From NCBI RefSeq assembly GCF_007923355.1, contig NZ_VOGO01000003.1:486753-550752 (forward strand): DNA of 64,000 nt. Reading direction: 5' to 3'. Positions 1-8,766 of the stretch are shown here, in pieces. The notes below the pieces were generated by a model that was not told the DNA's origin, did not search any database, and saw nothing but the letters and a program-made list of their open reading frames with translations. Source of the DNA: Falsiphaeobacter marinintestinus (GTDB lineage Bacteria > Pseudomonadota > Alphaproteobacteria > Rhodobacterales > Rhodobacteraceae). The position numbers and the translations under genes were made by a program. The number at the start of each line of letters is the position of its first letter. Position 1 is the first letter of the stretch.

Positions 1-624
1 CATTGCAAAGGCAGTCATTTTGGATTCGAACGGCCCCGGCGCCAACGCGTTGACAGTGATGTGTCGTCCGGCCAGTTCCTTGCCCATGATTTTGGTCAGG
101 TGCAGCACGGCTGCCTTTGACGCGGCATAGCTGTAAGCCCCGTCGCCCATCGGAACTTCGCCCATGACAGACCCGACATTGATAACGCGGGCCGGATCAC
201 CCACCGAGCCTTTGAGCATCGGAAGCAAATCCTGCGTCAATTGAAACAGGCCCGCGACATTCAGATCCATGACCTTGCCCCAGCCAGCGAATGGGAATTC
301 GCCCATCGGTGCACCCCATGTGCGACCCGCATTATTCATCAGAATATCAAGAGTTTCCGTGCGATTCTTGACTTCGTCAATCAAGGCCGCGATCCCGGCC
401 TCGGTGGCGACGTCACCTGCAAATCCTTCGGCAGACCCTGGCGCATCCAGTGCGTTCAATTCTGCGGCCACAGCTTCGCAAGCCTCGCCCTTGCGGCTGG
501 CGATCAGCACACGGGCACCTGCACATACCAACCCTTCGGCTGCCATGCGACCGATGCCGGTGGCGCCGCCCGTGACCAATGCAGTCTTACCTGCCAGAGA
601 AAACAAATTATCCGGTGTCATCAT
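1..624 (-). CDS. SDR-family NAD(P)-dependent oxidoreductase (3' end outside window)
   Basis: Short-chain dehydrogenase/reductase, a soluble Rossmann-fold enzyme that oxidises or reduces an alcohol/keto group with NAD(P). About 208 residues are present; the C-terminus lies beyond base 1. Visible motifs in order are the cofactor glycine motif TGGATGIGR near residues 15-23, NNAG near residue 95, and the catalytic YSYAASK near residue 160. Two ATG codons sit side by side at the start; the upstream one (624) is used here. The gene is followed on the same strand by two acyl-CoA dehydrogenase genes upstream of it, so it probably belongs to an acyl-CoA degradation operon, for example as a 3-hydroxyacyl dehydrogenase. 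The exact substrate cannot be read from sequence. Confidence 0.9.
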   Translation of the reverse strand, partial: MMTPDNLFSLAGKTALVTGGATGIGRMAAEGLVCAGARVLIASRKGEACEAVAAELNALDAPGSAEGFAGDVATEAGIAALIDEVKNRTETLDILMNNAGRTWGAPMGEFPFAGWGKVMDLNVAGLFQLTQDLLPMLKGSVGDPARVINVGSVMGEVPMGDGAYSYAASKAAVLHLTKIMGKELAGRHITVNALAPGPFESKMTAFAM

Positions 625-628
625 AGGT

Positions 629-1744
629 TCAAAACCCTCTGAGATGTGCGACTTTGCGCGCGTGATACCCATAGTCGCCAAGCCATTCGGCGGTAACGCG
701 GGCCCGTTTCATATAGAAACCCATGTCGAATGCATCTGTCATGCCAATGCCGCCATGCATCTGTACGCCTTCCTGCACGGCCAATTGCACCGTCGCAGTC
801 GCCCGTGCTTTGGCCAGTGACACTGCAAGTTCGGCCTCGTCGGGGTTTTCGTCCAACTGTCGACCTGCATTCATGATGGCAGAGGCAGTGACTTCTGTCT
901 CGCTCCACAAATGTGCGGCGCGATGCTGAAGGGCCTGAAACCGCCCGATTTCGACGCCGAACTGCTTGCGTTCTTTCAAGTATTCGACCGTCATGCCAAA
1001 CGCCCCGGCGGCAGCGCCCGCCATTTCGGCGGCCAGCGCGGCCTGTCCGGCCTGAAGTGCGGGTTTCAGAACGCTCATCGCATCGTCGACCGTTCCCAGA
1101 ACGTCGTCGCCGGTGGCGTCGACATCGGTGAATGTAACACGCGCTGCATCCCGACTGTCTATCATTGCGGTGGTGTCGCGTTTGATCCCGGTGCGGTCAG
1201 TGGGGAGATCGAACAGGGTCAGACCATCACCGGTGTTGGCAAGAACCAACAGGCGATCCGCCAGACCGCCGTCGACAACAAAGCCCTTGGTGCCGTTCAA
1301 GCGAAATCCATTGCCGACCTTTTTAGCCTGCATTTCAGAGGCTTCCGGGGCGAACTTGTTCGTTTCATCTACGGCGAGCGCATAGATCATTTCACCCGAG
1401 GCGATCTTGGCCAGCGCCGCATTGGCGCGATCATCAGCAACCTGTTTCAGCGCCGTCGCTGCGATGACAGCAGTCGAAATGAACGGGCTTGAGACCAGCG
1501 TTTTACCCAACTCTTCGGCCAGAACACAGGCCGCAGCCGCGCCCATATCAGCGCCGCCAGCGGATTCCGGCACCATGATGCCAGCCCAGCCCATATCGGA
1601 CATGTCTTTCCACAAGGCGGGATCGTGGGTCTTGCCTGCATCTCTGAGGCCGCGCAGATGCGACACGGGGGCAGCGCCATCCAGAAAGCCGCGCGCGGCG
1701 TCGGCCAGCATGACCTCTTCTTCGGTTCGTACCAGTTTTGCCAT
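629..1744 (-). CDS. Acyl-CoA dehydrogenase family protein
   Basis: FAD-dependent acyl-CoA dehydrogenase, 371 aa, normal length for the family. It would introduce a 2,3 double bond into an acyl-CoA and pass electrons to ETF. The all-alpha N-terminal domain, the central beta domain and the C-terminal helical domain (KERKQFGVEIGRFQALQHR, later GVQMHGGIGMTDAFDMGFY) are recognisable. A longer reading to 1867 would overlap the upstream dehydrogenase gene; the start at 1744 (MAKLVRTEEE) leaves a 5-base gap and fits family N-termini. It lies between another acyl-CoA dehydrogenase and an SDR. Paired divergent dehydrogenases like this often form heteromeric enzymes acting on branched or cyclic acyl-CoAs; that role is inference. 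Confidence 0.92.
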   Translation of the reverse strand: MAKLVRTEEEVMLADAARGFLDGAAPVSHLRGLRDAGKTHDPALWKDMSDMGWAGIMVPESAGGADMGAAAACVLAEELGKTLVSSPFISTAVIAATALKQVADDRANAALAKIASGEMIYALAVDETNKFAPEASEMQAKKVGNGFRLNGTKGFVVDGGLADRLLVLANTGDGLTLFDLPTDRTGIKRDTTAMIDSRDAARVTFTDVDATGDDVLGTVDDAMSVLKPALQAGQAALAAEMAGAAAGAFGMTVEYLKERKQFGVEIGRFQALQHRAAHLWSETEVTASAIMNAGRQLDENPDEAELAVSLAKARATATVQLAVQEGVQMHGGIGMTDAFDMGFYMKRARVTAEWLGDYGYHARKVAHLRGF

Positions 1745-1749
1745 GTCTT

Positions 1750-2916
1750 TTACCCCGGAAGTCCCAGAACGCGTTTCGACAGGATGCTGAGCATCACTTC
1801 GGATGTGCCGCCCTCGATCGAGTTCGCTTTCGTGCGCAACCAGTGCGGTGCGCGCCCATCTTCCCATTCCAGCGCATCACTGCCGCCCGCCGCCATGACC
1901 AGCTCGTGCCGGGTCTTGTTGAGCTCGGTGCCCATGTATTTCAGCATTGCAGACGCATCGCCAACGCCTTGGCCGGATTCGGCCATGTCCTTGTAGCGCT
2001 CGATGGTCAGACCGATGGACAGCGCATCGACTTCGGCCCGCATCGCATCGGCGTGCAGGATCGGGTCGGACAATCCACCGACCTCGTCATTCAGGATCGC
2101 GCCAAAGGCCCGGCCGCCACCGGACAGACCTGCGCCGCCGGCCGAGATCATCTCGCGTTCATGGGTCAGCAAGTATTTGGCAACGTCCCACCCGCGATTG
2201 ACCTCGCCCACCACATTGCCGATAGGGGTTTTCACGTCGTCAAAGAAGGTCTCGCAAAATGGCGAAGAGCCCGAGATCAGCTGGATCGGGCGGGTTGTGA
2301 CGCCTTCGTTCTCCATATTGATCAGAATGAACGAAATCCCTTTGTGCTTGGGGGCCTCACGATCCGTGCGGATCAGCGCAAAGATCCAGTCGGCTTTGTC
2401 GGCGTAGGACGTCCAGATCTTCTGGCCGTTGATCAGCCAGTGATCACCTTTGTCTTCGCCTTTGCTTTGCACATTTGCCAGGTCCGACCCTGCGCCGGGT
2501 TCGGAATAGCCCTGGCACCAGCGGACTTCGCCACGTGCGATGGGCGGCAGGTATTCAAGCTTTTGTTCTTCGGTTCCGAACTGCAAAAGTGCCGGGCCAA
2601 GCATCCAGATACCAAAGCTTTGCAGCGGCGGACGCGCGTTGATGCGGCCCATTTCGTCCTGCAGGATCTTTTCCTGATCGCGGCTCAGACCCGCTCCACC
2701 GTAGGCAGTCGGCCATTTGGGAACCGTCAACCCAGCCGCTGATGCACGATCCAACCAGGTTTTTTGTGCATCTGACGTAAAGTTCCAGTTCTTGCCGCCC
2801 CAACAGATGGTACGCTCGGTTATCGCGCCGTCACGCATTTCTTCGGGGCAATTTGCCTCCAGCCAGTCGCGAATCTCTTCGCGGAACACGGACAAGTCCT
2901 TGCTGAACTGCGTCAT
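1750..2916 (-). CDS. Acyl-CoA dehydrogenase family protein
   Basis: Second acyl-CoA dehydrogenase, 388 aa, full length. The family signature WCQGYSEPGAGSDLANVQ (flavin/substrate region) is near residue 140, and the C-terminal EGGTSEVMLSILSKRVLG segment closes the protein. It is first in the minus-strand operon with the neighbouring dehydrogenase and the SDR, with gaps of only a few bases. A purine-rich GGGGAGGAGC lies just before the ATG and serves as ribosome binding site. Together the three genes look like a beta-oxidation-type module. The acyl chain cannot be assigned. Confidence 0.93.
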   Translation of the reverse strand: MTQFSKDLSVFREEIRDWLEANCPEEMRDGAITERTICWGGKNWNFTSDAQKTWLDRASAAGLTVPKWPTAYGGAGLSRDQEKILQDEMGRINARPPLQSFGIWMLGPALLQFGTEEQKLEYLPPIARGEVRWCQGYSEPGAGSDLANVQSKGEDKGDHWLINGQKIWTSYADKADWIFALIRTDREAPKHKGISFILINMENEGVTTRPIQLISGSSPFCETFFDDVKTPIGNVVGEVNRGWDVAKYLLTHEREMISAGGAGLSGGGRAFGAILNDEVGGLSDPILHADAMRAEVDALSIGLTIERYKDMAESGQGVGDASAMLKYMGTELNKTRHELVMAAGGSDALEWEDGRAPHWLRTKANSIEGGTSEVMLSILSKRVLGLPG

Positions 2917-3048
2917 GCTCCTCCCCTTTCATGATCGCTTATTTTTCGCATTGCAGAATTGCATTTCGAAAGTGAGTTGACAACAACGTTCTGCGTAAGG
3001 ATGACTCCTTCCGACGCGCCGTCATTTGGTGCAACAGGGAGAGAGACC

Positions 3049-4044
3049 ATGAAAGCCATGCTAAGCACCGCCCCCGGCGGTCCTGAAACCCTTGAACTAA
3101 CAGACCTTCCCGATCTGGAACCCAAGAAAGGCCAACTTGTTGTGCGGGTTCGCGCAGCCGGTCTGAACTTCCCGGACACACTGATGATCCGGGATCTGTA
3201 CCAGATGAAACCGCCGCGCCCCTTTGCGCCAGGTGGTGAGATCGCGGGTGACGTGATTGCCGTGGGTGAAGGTGTCAAAGGCTATACCGAAGGCGATAGA
3301 GTTCTGGCCCTGACTGGTTTTGGCGGTTTCGCCACCCAGATTTATGTCGATCCGATGCGCGCCGTGAAGATCCCCGACGGCATGCCATATGAGGATGCCG
3401 CCTGTTTCATCTTTACCTATGGCACGTCACTGCATGCGCTGAAGGATCGGGCGGACCTGAAAGCCGGGGAATCGCTGTTGATTCTGGGTGCGGCTGGCGG
3501 TGTTGGTGCGGCTGCTATTGAGCTTGGCAAAGCCATGGGCGCGAAGGTTATCGCGGCTGTTTCGTCCGAGGAAAAGGCCGCGTTCTGCCGCAAGATCGGG
3601 GCCGATGAAACCATCGTTTACCCGCGTGAACTGGACCGTGACGCTCAAAAAGCCTTGTCGAGTGAAATCAAGAAACTGGCCGGGGGCGAAGGTGTTGATG
3701 TTGTGTATGACGCCGTTGGTGGTGCGTATGCCGAGCCCGCTGTGCGCGCGTTGGCCTGGGAAGGTCGTTTCCTTGTCGTGGGCTTCCCTGCCGGCATCCC
3801 CAAGCTGCCGTTGAACCTGACGCTGCTGAAAGGATGTCAGGTTGTTGGCGTGTTCTGGGGCGCTGCGGTCGCTCGAGACCCCAAGGGCCACGCCGCAAAT
3901 GTCGGTCAATTGTTCCAGTGGTATGCCGAGGGCAAGATCAAACCGCAGATCAGCGCACGTTACCCGCTGGATCAGGCGGCTGACGCACTAAACCTGATGC
4001 AAGACCGCAAGGTCATGGGCAAAGTGGTGCTTGAGATCGACTGA
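3049..4044 (+). CDS. NADPH:quinone oxidoreductase-like MDR protein
   Basis: Zinc-independent medium-chain dehydrogenase/reductase of the quinone oxidoreductase type, 331 aa. The N-terminal GroES-like domain (GLNFPDTLMIRDLYQMKPP, then PGGEIAGDV) is followed by a Rossmann domain with LGAAGGVGAAAIELGKAMGA near residue 145. No catalytic zinc ligands are seen. The start is fixed by GGGAGAGA ten bases before the ATG at 3049; longer in-frame reading upstream lacks a ribosome site. It is divergent from the acyl-CoA dehydrogenase operon, and the 132-base gap must hold both promoters. Substrate is unknown; enoyl or quinone reduction is typical of the family. Confidence 0.9.
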   Translation: MKAMLSTAPGGPETLELTDLPDLEPKKGQLVVRVRAAGLNFPDTLMIRDLYQMKPPRPFAPGGEIAGDVIAVGEGVKGYTEGDRVLALTGFGGFATQIYVDPMRAVKIPDGMPYEDAACFIFTYGTSLHALKDRADLKAGESLLILGAAGGVGAAAIELGKAMGAKVIAAVSSEEKAAFCRKIGADETIVYPRELDRDAQKALSSEIKKLAGGEGVDVVYDAVGGAYAEPAVRALAWEGRFLVVGFPAGIPKLPLNLTLLKGCQVVGVFWGAAVARDPKGHAANVGQLFQWYAEGKIKPQISARYPLDQAADALNLMQDRKVMGKVVLEID

Positions 4045-4050
4045 GCCGGA

Positions 4051-4707
4051 TCACTCCAGATGCGCGCAGTCGTTGAACCCCCTGATCGTCATGACCTCGC
4101 CCAATATGACCAGGCGGCTGATGGAACCATTGGCCGCCCCGGTGAAGGCGAAGGGTGCGCTGCCGCTGGCCACGGCCATAGCAGCACCGATGACGCCGCC
4201 ATGCACGAACACGGCCACGCGTTCGTCGGCATGGGCCTGCGCGATGCGCAACAGCCCGGCCCGAACACGGGCCTGCAACTGCGCCGTGGTTTCCGCGCCG
4301 GGGATTTCACCCCATTCCTGATTTTCCCGCGCGCGCTGAAATTCAGGAGCATCTTCGGCGGCCTTGATCCGGTACAATCCGCCATCCCAGTCGCCCAGAT
4401 GAACTTCACGCAAATCGGCCTCGATCCGTGGGGTCAGGCCCAGATGGGCCGCCAAAGGTGCAGCGGTTTGATGGGTCCGCTGCAACGTAGTGACATAGAT
4501 CGCGTCAAACGCTTCGCCTTTCAGACGTTCACCTACGGCCAAAGCCTGCGCCTCGCCATTGGGATGCAGGGCCGGATCGCCATGCCCGTCTTTCATCGGA
4601 AAAGACACGCCGGGACGCGCTGGCATGCTTTCGCCATGTCGGATCAGCAGAAGATCGGCGGCCCCTTTGGGCGGTTGGTACACATGCTGTCGGTATTCCT
4701 GAGCCAT
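4051..4707 (-). CDS. Histidine phosphatase family protein
   Basis: Phosphoglycerate-mutase-like histidine phosphatase, 218 aa. The catalytic motif LLLIRHGES is near residue 25, with the second conserved histidine in VAVFVHGGVIGA near residue 170. These proteins dephosphorylate small metabolites or proteins through a phosphohistidine. The start at 4707 (MAQEYRQHV) is chosen over one six codons upstream because GCAGGAGG lies seven bases before it. It runs convergent to the preceding oxidoreductase (6-base gap) and divergent from the next one. Substrate unknown. Confidence 0.88.
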   Translation of the reverse strand: MAQEYRQHVYQPPKGAADLLLIRHGESMPARPGVSFPMKDGHGDPALHPNGEAQALAVGERLKGEAFDAIYVTTLQRTHQTAAPLAAHLGLTPRIEADLREVHLGDWDGGLYRIKAAEDAPEFQRARENQEWGEIPGAETTAQLQARVRAGLLRIAQAHADERVAVFVHGGVIGAAMAVASGSAPFAFTGAANGSISRLVILGEVMTIRGFNDCAHLE

Positions 4708-4805
4708 TCTGGGGCCTCCTGCCATGCCGGGGTATTCCGCACGCTACTGAGTGGCACACAAAGCGCAAGCGCCCATATTCATCTTCATCCGAAAGGTTTT
4801 TCGAC

Positions 4806-5810
4806 ATGACTAATCGACAGGTCCGCGTGACCGAACTGCCCAAAGGCACACTGAAACAGGACAATTTTGAATTGACCGAGGCAGACATGCCAGCGGTTCA
4901 GGACGGTCAGGTCTTGGTCAAGACGACGCTGATTTCAATCGATGCCGCGATGCGCGCCTGGATGCAGGGCGCCACGTACCGCGCACCGGTCAAACCGGGC
5001 GATGCGATGCCCTGTTATGCGATCAGCGAAGTTGTCGACGGCAACGGAACCAAGTTCCAGTCTGGCGATCTAGTGGCTGGGGAATCGGTTTGGGCAGACT
5101 ATGCCGCCCTGCCCGCGCGCGGATTAATGAAACTGCCCAAGGTCGAGCCGCTGTCTCATTTGATGAGTGTTTATGGCATTGCTGGTAAAACCGCATTTCA
5201 CGGGTTGGTTAACGTCGGTCGCGTGATCGCTGGCGAAACGGTTCTGGTGTCGGCCGCAGCCGGATCGGTTGGCGGATTTGTGGGACAGATCGCCAAAGCG
5301 TTTGGCTGCCGGGTTGTCGGTATCGCGGGTGGACCCGAGAAATGCGCCTGGGTGACAGAGGAATTGGGATTTGATGCCTGTGTGGATTACCGCGACCCCG
5401 GCATGTTCAAGGCCCTACGCGCCGCCTGCCCCGATGGTGTGGATGTCTATTTCGATAACGTCGGCGGACAGGTTCTGGAAACGGCCCTGTTCGTGATGAA
5501 CGAACGCGGACGTGTCGTGTGTTGCGGAGCGGTCAGCCAGTACGACACCGACGCCGCCACAGGCCCGCGTAACCTGCCCGGCCTGGTCGTGGTCAAACGC
5601 CTGCGCATGGAAGGGTTCATCGTCATGGATTTTGTCCGCGAGGATGCAGCTGCCCTGCGTGCATTGCAGACATGGGTGGCGTCGGGCCAGATCAAGGTGA
5701 CCGAAGACATCGTTGAGGGGCTTGAAAACGCACCTGCGGCCCTGATTGGGCTTCTGGCAGGCGAAAACAAAGGCAAGCGCATGGTCCGCGTCGCCGCAGA
5801 CCCGTCATAA
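4806..5810 (+). CDS. NADP-dependent oxidoreductase (MDR, leukotriene B4 dehydrogenase/YfmJ-like)
   Basis: 334 aa medium-chain reductase of the prostaglandin/alkenal reductase type. Features include the N-terminal substrate domain with AMRAWM near residue 45, the cofactor motif VSAAAGSVGGFVGQIAKAFGCRVVGIAGG near residues 148-176, and the family segment DVYFDNVGGQVLETAL near residue 215. These enzymes use NADPH to reduce the double bond of alpha,beta-unsaturated carbonyls. It is separated from the downstream MaoC gene by about 22 bases and is probably co-transcribed with it, which suggests joint action on an unsaturated acyl or carbonyl intermediate. Confidence 0.92.
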   Translation: MTNRQVRVTELPKGTLKQDNFELTEADMPAVQDGQVLVKTTLISIDAAMRAWMQGATYRAPVKPGDAMPCYAISEVVDGNGTKFQSGDLVAGESVWADYAALPARGLMKLPKVEPLSHLMSVYGIAGKTAFHGLVNVGRVIAGETVLVSAAAGSVGGFVGQIAKAFGCRVVGIAGGPEKCAWVTEELGFDACVDYRDPGMFKALRAACPDGVDVYFDNVGGQVLETALFVMNERGRVVCCGAVSQYDTDAATGPRNLPGLVVVKRLRMEGFIVMDFVREDAAALRALQTWVASGQIKVTEDIVEGLENAPAALIGLLAGENKGKRMVRVAADPS

Positions 5811-5832
5811 CACAACACAGAGAGGGAATTTC

Positions 5833-6309
5833 ATGACTGCCATCGAAAACGCGCGTGCCGCACTGGAAGCAAAAATCGGCGACGAAGTCGGCGTGGCGAA
5901 CTGGATCACCGTCGACCAGCCGATGATCGACGCCTTCGCCAAGATCACGCATGACGACCAGTGGATTCATATCGATCCTGAACGCGCGGCTGCGGAAACG
6001 CCGTTTGGCGGCGCCATTGCACACGGTTTCCTGACGTTGTCTTTGGCCAGCCGGTTTGCCTATGACGTACTGAAACCGATGCCGGGAACCGTGATGGGCA
6101 TCAACTATGGCTTCGACAAACTTCGGTTTCTGTCGCCAGTGCTGGCCGGATCGCGTGTGCGCGGGCGGTTCGTGCTGAAATCGGTGATCCAAAAATCGGC
6201 CACCAACCTGTTGCGCACAGTCGAGTTGACGATCCAGATCGAAGGACAGGAAAAACCGGCTCTGATCGCCGATTGGTTGGGGATGATCGTTTTCGGCGAA
6301 GAGAGTTAA
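5833..6309 (+). CDS. MaoC family dehydratase
   Basis: 158 aa hot-dog-fold hydratase of the MaoC/R-specific enoyl-CoA hydratase group. The hydratase motif is visible as AKITHDDQWIHIDPERAAAETPFGGAIAHGFLTLSL, giving the catalytic Asp/His pair near residues 39-44. Start at 5833 is preceded by AGAGAGGGA; the longer reading would overlap the upstream oxidoreductase. It would add water across a 2-enoyl-CoA double bond. Placement after two reductases and near acyl-CoA dehydrogenases suggests fatty or aromatic acyl-CoA metabolism. Confidence 0.93.
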   Translation: MTAIENARAALEAKIGDEVGVANWITVDQPMIDAFAKITHDDQWIHIDPERAAAETPFGGAIAHGFLTLSLASRFAYDVLKPMPGTVMGINYGFDKLRFLSPVLAGSRVRGRFVLKSVIQKSATNLLRTVELTIQIEGQEKPALIADWLGMIVFGEES

Positions 6310-6487
6310 GCAAGACACATCAAGCCGCAAACTTTGGTCCAAGTCGCAGCCGAATCTGGACAACATGTCTTTGCGTTGATTAAGCTTGGTAAGGTATGGG
6401 GAAATAAACCGAAAATGCGGCAAGGCCCGGCACTCTCCTGGCCGGTCGCGACGGTTGCTTTGTGTTGTGTTCCAGATGTTACCCGAC

Positions 6488-6511
6488 AGCGTTCCGAGGA
6501 TTCGGGACGCT
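6488..6511. terminator. Hairpin between maoC-like gene and luxR-type gene
   Basis: AGCGTTCCG and CGGGACGCT form a nine-pair stem (one G-T pair) with a six-base loop. It is followed on the plus strand by TTTCG only, so it may be a weak terminator for the preceding operon or a structural element upstream of the regulator. The rest of the 258-base gap shows no gene. Confidence 0.35.
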
Positions 6512-6567
6512 TTCGATGGCACTTCTGAACGGCGCGAATGATCTTCCCCACGTAGGGGGATGGTATT

Positions 6568-7326
6568 ATGATGGATCTGCGCGAATATCTGCACTTCGTC
6601 ACCAATGTTCAGAGTCTTGAAGAACTATGGGACGCCCACACCCGACAAATGAATCACTATGGTTTTGACCGCCTGATTTACGGGTACACACGCTATCGTA
6701 CGGGAACTTCGCTTGGGGACCCTGATGATTTCATCGTTCTCAGCAATCACAGTGCGGAATACCTGCAAGGGTTCCTGCATGAGGGTCTGTATTTTCACGC
6801 CCCCATGCTGCACTGGGCGCTTGATCATGAGGGCGCAAGCAGTTGGGCGACCCTTGCGAACCGGTTTCAGGACGGCAATTTGACACCCGAAGAACTTAAG
6901 GTGATGGAATTCAACCTTAAAATGCAGGTCACTGCCGGGTACACGGTCAGCTTCAGATCGGTTTCCATCCGCTCAAAGGGCGCGATATCTTTGGCCGGGC
7001 GACACGGCTTGACACAGCACGAAATAGACCAGACCTGGGCAGAGCATGGCGACGATATCCTGTTGATGAACAATTTCGCCCATCTGAAAATCCTGACCTT
7101 GCCCTTTTCCGCCCCCAGCCGCGCGTTGACAAAACGCCAGCGCGAAGCGCTGGAATGGGTTGGTGACGGAAAAACGACGCAGGACATCGCGTTGCTGATG
7201 GGGCTTACCTCGGCAACCGTCGAAAAGCATCTTCGTCTGGCCCGGGAGTCACTTTCGGTTGAGACGACGGCACAGGCTGTTCTGAAGGCGGCTCTGCAAA
7301 ACCAGATGTTCGTGGTCGAGACGTAA
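6568..7326 (+). CDS. LuxR-family regulator, autoinducer-domain LuxR solo
   Basis: 252 aa transcription factor with an N-terminal autoinducer-binding domain (about residues 15-165) and a C-terminal LuxR HTH (ALTKRQREALEWVGDGKTTQDIA, residues about 187-250). No luxI-type synthase is visible nearby, so it is a solo. Gap-free alignment from memory to TraR places Y65 at the Trp57 position, F69 at Tyr61 and A78 at the Asp70 position that binds the AHL amide; Pro79 is kept. The pocket is therefore non-canonical and may bind another ligand or none. A CCCC-ACGTA-GGGG hairpin (6547-6559) covers the G-rich Shine-Dalgarno region just before the ATG, which could affect translation. Confidence 0.9.
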   Translation: MMDLREYLHFVTNVQSLEELWDAHTRQMNHYGFDRLIYGYTRYRTGTSLGDPDDFIVLSNHSAEYLQGFLHEGLYFHAPMLHWALDHEGASSWATLANRFQDGNLTPEELKVMEFNLKMQVTAGYTVSFRSVSIRSKGAISLAGRHGLTQHEIDQTWAEHGDDILLMNNFAHLKILTLPFSAPSRALTKRQREALEWVGDGKTTQDIALLMGLTSATVEKHLRLARESLSVETTAQAVLKAALQNQMFVVET

Positions 7327-7650
7327 AAACCGCTGACCAAGCCATCCAGAACAGCGCAGCCTTTAAGCTTGTGAAATTTATTTTGTTATATTTCAGTATA
7401 TTAACGCAAAAATCGGTGAGAATTACCTAAGGTAAGGAATACATTACTTTCCGAACTCGGCAAGAAATCGCAATCTGGTGTTGTTCCGTGAGTGGTGGCT
7501 TAAAGCCAGGGAACATCGGGAAAAGAACCTTGCTATTTCAAGGCCCTCTGACCTGTCCGGCTTAGGTGTGTATTGATCCACATCCCGAGCCGGAGCATTT
7601 TGAAAGGCCCTGCCCCATCCCCAATGAATCGGGGCCTTCAAAAAAACTAC

Positions 7651-7673
7651 GGAGCCGCGCTTGTCGCGGCTCC
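7651..7673. terminator. Perfect hairpin GGAGCCGCG/CGCGGCTCC
   Basis: Nine-base perfect stem with a five-base loop. No U-run of note follows on either strand, so it may be a bidirectional terminator or part of an untranslated RNA between convergent genes. Confidence 0.45.
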
Positions 7674-7762
7674 GGCGTTTCGCTTGTACACCTTCTCACC
7701 GCACAACCTCAGCGTCGGACTTCTTGTGCCCCGGGTTTGTACTGCGGCAGTCCAAAACGAAT

Positions 7763-7785
7763 GAAGCCGCGCAGAGCGCGGCTTC
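7763..7785 (-). terminator. tsf: Probable tsf terminator
   Basis: GAAGCCGCG/CGCGGCTTC perfect nine-base stem with a five-base loop, 30 bases beyond the tsf stop codon. On the minus strand it is followed by ATTCGTTTT, a modest U-tract, consistent with intrinsic termination of rpsB-tsf. Confidence 0.65.
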
Positions 7786-7814
7786 AAGCAATTTACACTG
7801 TCCCGAAAGAGCTG

Positions 7815-8690
7815 TTAGCCTTGTGCGGCCTTGGCGACTTCCGCTGCGAAGTCTTCTTCTTTCTTTTCGATGCCTTCGCCGACTTCCAGACGCACGAAAC
7901 CGGTGATTTCAGCACCAGCTTCTTTGGCGGCCGCCCCGACGGTCAGGTCAGGGTTAACCACGAACTGCTGATTAAGAAGCGTAACTTCGGCCATGAATTT
8001 CTTCATGCGTCCGATAATCATCTTTTCAATCACCTGCTCGGGCTTGCCGCTTTCGCGTGCAATATCCATCTGAACCTGCTTTTCCTTCTCGACCACAGCC
8101 GGGTCAAGATCAGCTTCGCTCAGCGATGCCGGGTTCACGGCTGCAACGTGCATTGCAACCTGCTTGCCGAATGCTTCGTCACCGCCGGTCATTGCGATCA
8201 GAACGCCAATCTTGCCCATTCCGCCGGTTGCAGCGTTGTGGACGTAAGACACGACGTTTTCGCCTTCGACCGATGTCATGCGGCGCACCGACATGTTTTC
8301 ACCGATTGTAGCGATCTTTTCGTTCAGGATTTCTGCAACGGACTTGCCATTGATCTCGGCAGCCTTCAGCGCTTCGACGTCATCAACGCCCAATGCGGCT
8401 TTGGCGAAATCGCCGACCATTTCCTGGAATTCGGCGTTCTTGGCAACGAAGTCGGTTTCGGAATTCACTTCCAGAGCAACGCCTTTGCCATTGTCGACGA
8501 CGACCGCAACCAGACCTTCGGCTGCAGTACGGCCCGATTTCTTCGCGGCCTTGGCCAGACCTTTGGTGCGCAGCCAGTCAACGGCAGCTTCCATGTCACC
8601 ATTGGTTTCGGTGAGCGCCTTCTTGGCGTCCATCATGCCTGCGCCAGTTGTGTCGCGCAGTTCCTTCACGAGTGCGGCTGTGATTGCCAT
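7815..8690 (-). CDS. tsf: Translation elongation factor Ts
   Basis: EF-Ts, 291 aa, normal length. It is the nucleotide exchange factor for EF-Tu in the cytosol. The N-terminal UBA-like domain ([22 protein letters not shown]) and the TDFVAKN motif near residue 80 that contacts EF-Tu are clear. It follows rpsB by 76 bases on the same strand, the standard bacterial order, and ends at the hairpin terminator. AGGAGAGCCAC precedes the ATG. Confidence 0.98.
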   Translation of the reverse strand: MAITAALVKELRDTTGAGMMDAKKALTETNGDMEAAVDWLRTKGLAKAAKKSGRTAAEGLVAVVVDNGKGVALEVNSETDFVAKNAEFQEMVGDFAKAALGVDDVEALKAAEINGKSVAEILNEKIATIGENMSVRRMTSVEGENVVSYVHNAATGGMGKIGVLIAMTGGDEAFGKQVAMHVAAVNPASLSEADLDPAVVEKEKQVQMDIARESGKPEQVIEKMIIGRMKKFMAEVTLLNQQFVVNPDLTVGAAAKEAGAEITGFVRLEVGEGIEKKEEDFAAEVAKAAQG

Positions 8691-8766
8691 TTGTGGCTCT
8701 CCTCAAATCAAAATCGAGTGTGGGGCGGTCTTAGCCCGCCCCAGTTGTCAATTGCATGACAGACGA

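Larger units (their letters stand above)
7327..7814. other. Intergenic region with several inverted repeats, no convincing ORF
   Basis: 488 bases between the LuxR gene and tsf (convergent). No coding region is convincing. It holds AAGGCCC/GGGCCTT (7604-7638) followed by an A-run, a strong hairpin at 7651-7673 and another at 7763-7785. The first 110 bases after luxR are AT-rich. The middle part (about 7440-7640) is structured and could hold a small RNA, but nothing matches a family I recognise. Confidence 0.4.

Noticed and set aside
7604..7638. Terminator for the plus-strand luxR-type gene at AAGGCCC/GGGCCTT
   Set aside because: On the plus strand the stem is followed by an A-run rather than a U-run and lies nearly 300 bases after the stop codon.
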